From: Lactiplantibacillus modestisalitolerans
Lineage (GTDB): Bacteria; Bacillota; Bacilli; Lactobacillales; Lactobacillaceae
Length of the DNA: 64,000 bases
NCBI RefSeq assembly: GCF_005405425.1
Contig: NZ_BJEA01000016.1
Span: 1 to 64,000 of the forward strand
Direction of reading: 5' to 3'
Positions 7,731 to 16,900 of the stretch are shown here, one piece after another; positions within the stretch are counted from its first letter, which is position 1; each line of letters opens with the position of its first letter. The position numbers were made by a program, and so were the translations under genes. The notes beneath the pieces were generated by a model. It was given only the letters and a program-made list of their open reading frames with translations. It had not been told where the DNA came from and did not search any database.

Positions 7731-9236
7731 CTACAGAGCTAGTAATTGTTGCCAGCGACGCCACACTTTCGTCGGCGTCTGGCGGGTATGCATTTTTTGA
7801 TAAGCGGCCTGGCTAAAATCAACTAATTGTTGCGGTGCTTGCAAGAGCGCTACAATTCGCTTACTCATCGTTAACTGATCGCCCGAGTCAATTACGTACC
7901 CGTCCTGACCATCAAGAACGTAGTCGGCCGGGCCATAATTAAAGCGATAACTGATCACTGGCAGACCGTGAGCTTGCGCTTCCTGCATCGCCAGTGGCCC
8001 ACCGTTGGCCAACGCCGTATTTAGCAATAATTGATACTGATCATAAATGGTTGCAAACGGCCGCTGGTAATCCTTCAACCGAACCTGCTGCGTTAAGTCC
8101 AGTTCCGCAATTAATTTTTCTAGCGTCTCAACGTAGGCTGGATCGCCGTAGCCGTATAAATCACAAGTAACGTCCGGTACTGACTTTCGAACCAGAGCAA
8201 CGACTCGAATTAACTGATCTAGCTGTCGGTCAGGCGCAAACCGCCCAACGTAGAGCAACTGCTTGGGCCGTTGCGCCATTGGTACTAGTGGCTGTTGCTT
8301 AGCAGTCCGCGCCGTAACGGTTGGGATTGCCGTCACGTGGGCCCGGGCATAGCGCCGCTGTAAATGCTGCGCCTGACTCGGTGTTGGCGTAATGAACCCA
8401 TCAAAATGATCAAGGTTATCTAATGCCGGTTGTAAAAAGCCGTCTAGTGGCGCGTGCAACGGATCGTTGATTGCCTTAGCGTGGTAAATTGGTACAACCA
8501 CGTATTTTTTGGCGTCATCATTAAGCTGAAGTAATGGTTGAACGCCGGTCCCCGGGCGGTCACTAATAAAAATGGTTTGCTCGGAATCTTGCCGACTAAG
8601 CTCCGCAATAAAGAAATTGAATAAATCATCCGTATTTTGGAAAAAGCGCTCGGCAACGCCCGCATAGTTTTTCAAAATTATGCGGGAAGTCAGTGGCGCC
8701 CCCTTCGTGTCGGGCACAAAGTATTCCTCCAAAACAACTTGCCCGGCTAAATTATAGTAACGGGTCATTATTAACTTGCCATTCTGACCAAAATACTGCG
8801 TCGCCGATTTAAAGCCCCGCCAGTCCCATAAATCGGTCGAAAGTAAGTTGCCCTGATTATCAAAGAATTCTTGATAAAAGACCCGCCCAATTGTGCCGGG
8901 AATGAAACCAACGTTCGTTACTAAATCATCGCCATTGAAAACCTGGCTGTAATTAGCCCCAATCATCACTTGATATTCGGCCGGAAGGTGTAAGGATTCC
9001 GTTCGCATCACCTTAGCAGGAACGGCTTGCGTTCCTTGAAAATAATCAAACATATTCACTACTTGCGCAGGCTGCAAATCAAACTGGTTAATCGTTTGCA
9101 TTAACAGTCGATCATAAATTTTGGTCACAATCTTAGCCGGAACGTGCTGGTGCGCAAATAACTGCACGCGGTTGATGGCGGCGTGTTCAACGCTTGAATT
9201 TTTCTGTAATAAATATTCATTAATGAAATAAATCAT
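7731..9236 (-). CDS. gtfB: GtfB-type glycosyltransferase partner with degenerate active site
   Basis: A 501-residue paralogue of the downstream gtfA product with the same architecture and the same opening pattern (YF-N-E/D). The catalytic motif is altered: the first Glu of E-x7-E is Asn411 (NGGPLAMQE, 411-419), and the donor-binding EK is DR (RFAPDR). These positions are numerically identical to those of GtfA, which makes the comparison clean. In the streptococcal and L. plantarum systems the GtfB partner is a co-activator that binds the acceptor rather than the main catalyst, and I infer the same here. AAAGGA lies before the ATG; the gene is 18 bp after the toroid-like gene. Confidence 0.82.
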   Translation of the reverse strand: MIYFINEYLLQKNSSVEHAAINRVQLFAHQHVPAKIVTKIYDRLLMQTINQFDLQPAQVVNMFDYFQGTQAVPAKVMRTESLHLPAEYQVMIGANYSQVFNGDDLVTNVGFIPGTIGRVFYQEFFDNQGNLLSTDLWDWRGFKSATQYFGQNGKLIMTRYYNLAGQVVLEEYFVPDTKGAPLTSRIILKNYAGVAERFFQNTDDLFNFFIAELSRQDSEQTIFISDRPGTGVQPLLQLNDDAKKYVVVPIYHAKAINDPLHAPLDGFLQPALDNLDHFDGFITPTPSQAQHLQRRYARAHVTAIPTVTARTAKQQPLVPMAQRPKQLLYVGRFAPDRQLDQLIRVVALVRKSVPDVTCDLYGYGDPAYVETLEKLIAELDLTQQVRLKDYQRPFATIYDQYQLLLNTALANGGPLAMQEAQAHGLPVISYRFNYGPADYVLDGQDGYVIDSGDQLTMSKRIVALLQAPQQLVDFSQAAYQKMHTRQTPTKVWRRWQQLLAL

Positions 9237-9254
9237 CGTTGATTCCTTTCCATG

Positions 9255-10907
9255 CTAGCGTTCCAGGTCTTTTTCCTGACGATAGACATAATTATAGTAA
9301 TTAATTAATCCTGATAAGAAGTGTTCGCAATCGTCAATCCGCGTCCGAAAACTGTCATGCCGCGCATAAAAACCGCCGATAAACTTACCCGGATTATAGA
9401 AATACATCGCAATTTCAGGGAAGAAGCCCCCGGTTGTCAATTCATACTCCGCACGGTACGTTAACACTTGCCGTAAGCGAACGAGGTCGTACGATTCCAT
9501 CAAATCCTCGTTTCCAGAAGCCTTGACCAGGTCTGTCATCTTTACGGCCGCGTCTAGTAATTCGAGTAGGGTTGGGTACGCCGTATCCCGATCCTCGATA
9601 AACTTTAGGTGGATAAAGACGTTCTTTAACCCTAACGCCATAAAATCGCGATTATCCGGGAAGACTTTTAGTGCTTCATTAATTGCGTAAGAGATCCAGT
9701 GATCGTGGTACTTACCGTAATCGTTTGCGACCATGTAATCCAAGATCTTTTTAACGAGGTCCATGACAGCCTGATCCTGTGTCAATTGATACATTCGTGA
9801 AAGTGCAAAGACAACTTCACCCTCATAGTAAATAATCCGATAAGCATCCTTCAACGTCAGGTCATGGTTTAAAACGTGGACCAGCTTACCCGACGCTTGA
9901 CGGAAGTATGGAACCCCCTTAAAGACCTTCATTAAAACGGGCATAAAACTATCATCATGCGTTACCGTTTGATACTTACATAACGTCAGCATCATCAGCG
10001 CCTGGCCGCCCAATTTCAGTTCACCGCGATCATCAATGAAGATGGCCCCCTCCCGCTCAATGGTTGCGTGTGCGAGACCCCATTCAATTGCCGCTTTAAC
10101 TTTAGCGTAGTTCTCGGTCCGACCAGTAAACGGAATGGCTTCCAGTAATGCATAAAGTGAAGAAAAGTGACGAACGTAATTATAGTTACTCAAAACCTTT
10201 TGCCGGGACGGGTAATACCCATAAATAAATTTGCCATCGGCTTGAATCTGATTAATCAGGAACTGCTCGCCGTGATCAATGTAGTTAGCAATTTCTTGTT
10301 TAGGATCAGTAAAAATTCGAATTCCCTTTGTACAATCTTCTTGGGCCGATAATTGCCACAGTTGTTCACCGTCCGTAAATACCCCAACCGTCGTAAACGT
10401 CCAAATATATGGCGTTTGACGAATGTCGATACCAGCATCACCCGAGCGCTGCTTTAAATACTTTTCCACCTGATCATAATCTACCCAGGAATCCGAGCGG
10501 TTTTTCCCAATTTTATGATTTTTCCCGGGTTTAAAGAATGCCTGAGCGTTGATTTCCATCTCAAGTAGTCCCGTTTTGAACTCTTGATCAAAACTAACGC
10601 CTTTCCGCCAATAATTCATCCGAATCGTTTCTGCTAGACGCTTATTAAAAACCTCGCGGCTTAAACGTTGCGTCGACTGAACCGTCTCAATCCGAACCCA
10701 GCTTTGCTGTGCGGTATTCGCAAGTCGCTCAGCTACTGTGTTCCACGCCTGTTTAAAGCTATCCCGCCGGATAAACTCAACGCTTGCGCGCCGCCGATGA
10801 TTAGTTGAGATCGATAGCACCAGCGTGACCGTTTGGGTTCCCCGATCTACCAAGTTTCCCGTGGCTACTACTGCTTGTTTTAACTGTTTAATCATCGCTT
10901 TTTGCAT
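9255..10907 (-). CDS. Alpha/alpha-toroid (six-hairpin glycosidase-like) protein of the glycoprotein locus
   Basis: A 550-residue cytosolic protein, no signal peptide or membrane span. The first 130 residues are a beta-rich basic domain; the rest is a series of paired helices (for example YVRHFSSLYALLEAI, GGQALMMLTLCKYQ, YYEGEVVFALSRMYQL, YDLVRLRQVLTYRAEYEL) like six-hairpin glycosidases and C5-epimerases. I do not recognise a defined enzyme. Its place between the adhesin and gtfB/gtfA suggests it modifies or trims the glycan or assists the Gtf complex, which is inference from context only. The ATG has AGGGAT upstream. A TATAAT lies about 31 bases before the start, so it may have its own promoter. 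Confidence 0.6.
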   Translation of the reverse strand: MQKAMIKQLKQAVVATGNLVDRGTQTVTLVLSISTNHRRRASVEFIRRDSFKQAWNTVAERLANTAQQSWVRIETVQSTQRLSREVFNKRLAETIRMNYWRKGVSFDQEFKTGLLEMEINAQAFFKPGKNHKIGKNRSDSWVDYDQVEKYLKQRSGDAGIDIRQTPYIWTFTTVGVFTDGEQLWQLSAQEDCTKGIRIFTDPKQEIANYIDHGEQFLINQIQADGKFIYGYYPSRQKVLSNYNYVRHFSSLYALLEAIPFTGRTENYAKVKAAIEWGLAHATIEREGAIFIDDRGELKLGGQALMMLTLCKYQTVTHDDSFMPVLMKVFKGVPYFRQASGKLVHVLNHDLTLKDAYRIIYYEGEVVFALSRMYQLTQDQAVMDLVKKILDYMVANDYGKYHDHWISYAINEALKVFPDNRDFMALGLKNVFIHLKFIEDRDTAYPTLLELLDAAVKMTDLVKASGNEDLMESYDLVRLRQVLTYRAEYELTTGGFFPEIAMYFYNPGKFIGGFYARHDSFRTRIDDCEHFLSGLINYYNYVYRQEKDLER

Positions 10908-10997
10908 ATCGATCCCTCATTTTCTTTCATATTATATGTACCCCGAGGCGCACCCCGGGAAATTGGCTTAGCCAATCAAAACTTGTGCATCTATTGC
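10908..10997 (-). promoter_or_regulatory. Adhesin-gtf intergenic region with hairpins and a possible promoter
   Basis: Minus strand order after the adhesin stop: a small hairpin (ATTGGCTAAGCCAAT), a C/G-rich imperfect hairpin (CCCGGGGTGCGCCTCGGGG) and then TATAAT. No run of T follows the hairpins. The region could partly attenuate read-through from the adhesin and restart transcription for the gtf genes. No good -35 element is visible. Confidence 0.35.
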
Positions 10998-13900
10998 TTA
11001 TTCATCATCACGCTTCCGCCGACCAAAGAGGTACCAAACGCCAGCACCAGCTGCGGCAATGGCTGCTAAGATACTACCAATCAAGCCCCAACGCGCTTGA
11101 GTGTTCACTTTAGCGTAATCATGTTGTTGCGTCTTTTGTTTCGAAACCTTTTTACTATCATCGGATGGCTTAAGTTTATCATCCTTTGAAACCGCTGTCC
11201 TCGATGTTCGCTTGGAACTTTCATCGTTCGTTGGTACGGCCGAGTTAGTGGTTCCCGTAACGGTACTAAACGTAGCCGGCGAGACTGGCGTTGTACCCAA
11301 AGTCTGCGGGCTTGCGTTTCCAGCGCTAGTTGTCAAATTAGTTGTGTTTGTAGTTGTCGCTGAATTAGTACCAGTGTTGCTACCCCCTATCACCGTATTG
11401 TTCGTCGATCCCGCATCACCAGTTGTCGAGCCAGTGCCACCAACCGTGTTGCTGCCGCTAGTTCCGTTATTGGAACCAGTATTTAGGTCGGTATCTGTGT
11501 CAGTATCAGTATCGGAATCGGTATCAGTATCCGTGTCAGTATCTGTGTCCGTGTCTGAATCGGTATCGGTATCAGAGTCAGTATCAGTATCAGAGTCAGT
11601 ATCGGTATCCGTGTCAGTATCTGTGTCAGTATCCGTATCGGTATCCGTGTCAGTATCGGTATCCGTGTCTGAATCGGTATCGGTATCAGAGTCGGTATCA
11701 GTATCAGAGTCTGTATCAGTATCCGTATCCGTGTCCGTGTCGGTATCGGAGTCAGTATCTGTGTCCGTGTCTGAATCGGTATCCGTGTCCGTATCAGAGT
11801 CAGTGTCTGTATCAGTATCTGAGTCTGTATCGGTATCAGTATCAGAATCTGTGTCTGTATCCGTGTCCGTATCAGTATCTGAATCGGAGTCAGTATCAGT
11901 ATCTGTATCGGTATCCGTATCAGAGTCGGTATCTGTGTCTGTGTCCGTATCCGAGTCAGTGTCGGTATCTGTATCCGAATCGGTGTCCGTATCTGAATCT
12001 GTGTCAGAATCAGTATCGGTATCAGTATCGGAGTCGGTGTCGGTATCTGTATCAGTATCTGTGTCAGTATCTGTGTCAGTATCTGTATCAGTGTCAGTAT
12101 CTGAATCCGAGTCAGTATCAGTATCGGTATCTGTGTCCGTATCAGAGTCAGTATCTGTATCGGAGTCAGTATCCGTATCAGTATCTGTGTCGGTATCGGT
12201 GTCTGAATCGGAATCGGTATCAGAGTCAGTATCCGTATCAGAGTCAGTATCTGAGTCGGTATCCGTATCAGAGTCGGTATCCGTGTCGGTATCTGAATCA
12301 GAGTCAGTATCTGTATCGGAGTCCGTATCCGTGTCAGAGTCGGTGTCAGTATCAGTATCCGAGTCAGTATCCGTGTCAGTATCTGTATCTGTGTCGGTAT
12401 CCGAGTCAGAGTCGGTATCCGTGTCAGTATCAGTATCCGTGTCCGTATCTGTATCCGTGTCCGTATCCGTATCAGTATCGGAGTCGGTATCAGTATCTGT
12501 GTCCGAATCAGTATCCGTGTCTGAGTCGGTATCGGAGTCTGTGTCGGTGTCCGAATCAGTATCTGAGTCCGTATCAGTATCCGTGTCGGTATCCGAATCC
12601 GTGTCTGAGTCAGTATCTGTGTCAGTATCGGTGTCTGTATCAGTATCCGAGTCGGTATCAGTATCGGTGTCCGTATCTGTGTCGGTGTCCGTGTCCGTAT
12701 CGGTATCCGTGTCGGAGTCGGAGTCGGTATCGGAATCTGAGTCAGTGTCGGTATCCGTGTCGGTATCCGTATCTGTGTCTGAGTCTGTGTCGGTATCCGT
12801 ATCTGTGTCTGAGTCTGTGTCGGTGTCCGTATCCGTATCGGTATCCGTGTCCGTATCAGTATCCGAGTCAGTATCAGTATCGGTGTCTGTATCAGTGTCA
12901 GTGTCTGAATCCGTGTCGGTATCCGTATCGGAATCTGAGTCAGTGTCAGTATCAGAGTCTGTGTCAGTATCGGTATCAGAGTCAGAGTCAGTATCGGAGT
13001 CAGTATCCGTGTCGGTATCCGAATCCGTGTCTGAGTCAGTATCTGTGTCAGTATCGGTGTCTGTATCAGTATCCGAGTCGGTATCAGTATCGGTGTCCGT
13101 ATCTGTGTCGGTGTCCGTGTCCGTATCGGTATCCGTGTCGGAGTCGGAGTCGGTATCGGAATCTGAGTCAGTGTCGGTATCCGTGTCGGTATCCGTATCT
13201 GTGTCTGAGTCTGTGTCGGTATCCGTATCTGTGTCTGAGTCTGTGTCGGTGTCCGTATCCGTATCGGTATCCGTGTCCGTATCAGTATCCGAGTCAGTAT
13301 CAGTATCGGTGTCTGTATCAGTGTCAGTGTCTGAATCCGTGTCGGTATCCGTATCGGAATCTGAGTCAGTGTCAGTATCAGAGTCTGTGTCAGTATCGGT
13401 ATCAGAGTCAGAGTCAGTATCGGAGTCAGTATCAGTATCGGTATCTGTGTCCGTATCAGAGTCAGTATCTGTGTCGGTATCCGTGTCAGTATCAGTATCG
13501 GTGTCGGTATCAGTATCCGTGTCAGTATCAGTATCGGTATCGGAGTCGGTATCAGTATCCGAGTCAGTATCTGTGTCGGTATCGGAATCTGAGTCAGTGT
13601 CGGTATCCGTGTCCGTATCAGTATCGGTATCCGTGTCGGTATCAGAGTCCGTGTCAGTATCCGCATCGGTATCCGTGTCGGTGTCTGAATCGGTATCCGT
13701 GTCTGTATCAGTATCGGTATCCGTGTCAGTATCAGTATCGGTATCCGTGTCAGTATCAGTATCGGTATCCGTGTCAGTATCTGTATCCGAGTCGGTATCC
13801 GTATCCGAGTCGGTATCCGTGTCTGTATCAGTATCGGTATCGGTATCCGTATCTGTGTCAGTGTCGGTATCTGTGTCGGTATCAGTATCGGTATCCGAGT

Positions 13901-16900
13901 CGGTATCTGAATCAGAGTCTGTATCCGTATCCGTATCGGAGTCAGTATCGGTATCGGAGTCGGTATCTGTGTCTGTGTCTGTGTCGGTGTCCGTATCGGT
14001 ATCCGTGTCCGTGTCCGTATCAGTGTCCGTATCTGAATCAGAGTCTGTATCCGTGTCCGAATCAGTATCGGTATCAGTATCGGAGTCTGTGTCGGTATCG
14101 GTATCAGTATCGGAGTCTGTATCCGTGTCCGTATCAGTATCGGTATCCGTATCAGAGTCTGTATCCGTATCAGTATCCGAGTCAGTATCGGAGTCGGTAT
14201 CGGAGTCGGTATCTGTGTCGGTATCCGTATCCGTATCCGAGTCGGTATCTGTGTCGGTATCCGTGTCCGTGTCGGTATCTGTGTCGGTATCCGTGTCGGT
14301 ATCGGTATCTGTGTCGGTATCCGTGTCCGTGTCGGTATCGGAATCTGAGTCAGTGTCGGTATCTGTGTCGGTATCGGAATCCGAGTCCGTATCAGTATCG
14401 GTGTCTGTATCAGTATCCGAGTCGGTATCAGAGTCCGTGTCAGTATCCGTATCGGTATCCGTGTCGGTGTCTGAATCGGTATCCGTATCCGTGTCCGTAT
14501 CGGTATCCGAGTCAGTATCCGTGTCGGAGTCAGTATCCGTATCGGTGTCTGTATCAGTATCCGAGTCAGTATCGGTATCGGAGTCGGTATCGGTATCCGT
14601 GTCGGTATCGGTATCCGTGTCGGTATCGGTATCCGAGTCAGTATCTGAATCAGAGTCTGTGTCAGTATCAGAGTCTGTATCGGTATCCGTGTCGGTATCG
14701 GAATCTGAGTCAGTGTCAGTGTCGGTATCTGTATCAGTATCCGAGTCGGTATCAGAGTCCGTGTCAGTATCAGTATCGGTGTCTGTATCAGTATCCGAGT
14801 CGGTATCAGAGTCCGTGTCAGTATCCGTATCGGTATCCGAGTCCGTATCCGTATCGGTGTCGGTATCAGTATCCGAGTCAGTATCGGTATCCGAGTCAGT
14901 ATCGGTATCGGAGTCGGTATCCGTATCCGTGTCGGTATCGGTATCCGTGTCGGTATCGGTATCCGAGTCCGTATCTGAATCAGAGTCTGTGTCAGTATCC
15001 GAGTCTGTATCGGTATCCGTGTCGGTATCCGTGTCTGAGTCGGTGTCGGTATCGGTATCCGAGTCTGTATCTGTGTCTGAGTCGGTGTCGGTATCGGTAT
15101 CCGAGTCTGTATCTGTGTCCGTATCTGAGTCCGTGTCTGAATCTGAGTCCGTATCTGTGTCCGAGTCTGTATCAGTATCCGTGTCGGTATCCGTGTCGGT
15201 ATCAGTATCAGTATCGGTATCTGTGTCTGAATCGGTATCCGTATCGGTATCAGAGTCAGTATCTGAATCAGAGTCTGTATCCGTGTCTGTATCCGTGTCG
15301 GTATCAGAGTCAGTATCGGTATCCGTATCCGTGTCAGTATCTGTGTCAGTATCGGAGTCGGTATCCGTATCTGTGTCCGTGTCGGTATCAGAGTCAGTAT
15401 CGGTATCCGTGTCGGTATCTGAATCCGAGTCAGTATCTGTATCGGAGTCCGTATCCGTGTCAGAGTCGGTGTCGGTATCGGTATCGGTATCAGAGTCAGT
15501 ATCAGTATCCGTGTCAGTATCTGAGTCGGTATCCGTATCGGTATCGGAGTCAGTATCTGTATCAGAGTCTGTGTCTGAATCCGTATCGGTATCTGTGTCG
15601 GTGTCGGAGTCGGTATCCGAATCAGTGTCAGTATCTGAGTCAGTATCCGTGTCGGTGTCCGAATCAGTATCGGTGTCAGTGTCTGAGTCGGTATCCGTAT
15701 CGGTATCGGAGTCAGTATCTGTATCAGAGTCTGTGTCTGAATCCGTATCGGTATCTGTGTCGGTGTCGGAGTCGGTATCCGAATCAGTGTCAGTATCTGA
15801 GTCAGTATCCGTGTCGGTGTCCGAATCAGTATCGGTGTCAGTGTCTGAATCGGTATCCGTATCTGTATCAGTATCTGAATCAGAGTCAGTATCCGTATCT
15901 GAATCCGTGTCAGTATCTGAGTCTGTGTCTGTATCTGTATCAGTATCGGTATCCGTGTCCGAATCCGTATCTGTGTCAGTGTCGGAGTCAGTATCCGTAT
16001 CCGTGTCAGTATCAGTATCAGTGTCGGTATCCGTATCAGTATCCGAGTCGGTATCCGTGTCTGTGTCAGTATCGGTATCTGTGTCGGTATCCGTGTCTGT
16101 ATCAGTATCCGTATCTGTGTCTGTATCTGTGTCTGTATCTGTGTCAGAATCGGTATCCGTATCCGAGTCGGTATCCGTGTCGGTATCAGTATCCGTATCG
16201 GAATCAGTATCGGTATCCGTGTCGGTATCTGAATCAGTATCGGTATCCGTGTCGGTATCTGAATCAGTATCGGTATCCGTGTCGGTATCTGAATCAGAGT
16301 CAGTATCCGTGTCGGTATCGGAATCAGTATCGGTATCCGTGTCGGTATCTGAATCAGAGTCAGTATCCGTGTCAGAGTCGGTGTCTGTATCCGTATCAGT
16401 ATCCGTGTCAGTATCGGAGTCAGTATCGGTATCGGAGTCGGTATCTGTGTCGGTGTCGGTATCAGTATCAGTGTCCGTATCGGTGTCAGAGTCGGTATCG
16501 GAGTCTGAGTCGGTGTCGGTATCCGTGTCGGTATCTGTGTCAGTATCTGAGTCCGTGTCTGAATCTGAGTCCGTATCTGTGTCCGAGTCAGTATCAGTAT
16601 CCGAGTCAGTATCGGTATCCGTGTCTGTGTCGGTATCAGTATCTGTGTCAGAGTCAGTATCAGTGTCGGTATCAGTATCGGTATCCGTATCGGAGTCCGT
16701 ATCAGCATCCGAGTCAGTATCCGTGTCTGTGTCAGTATCGGTATCTGTATCAGTATCTGTGTCTGTATCGGTATCGGTATCTGTATCCGAGTCGGTATCC
16801 GTATCCGTGTCGGTATCCGTGTCTGTATCAGTATCAGTATCTGTGTCGGTATCGGTGTCAGTATCGGTATCGGTATCTGTGTCGGTATCCGTATCCGAGT

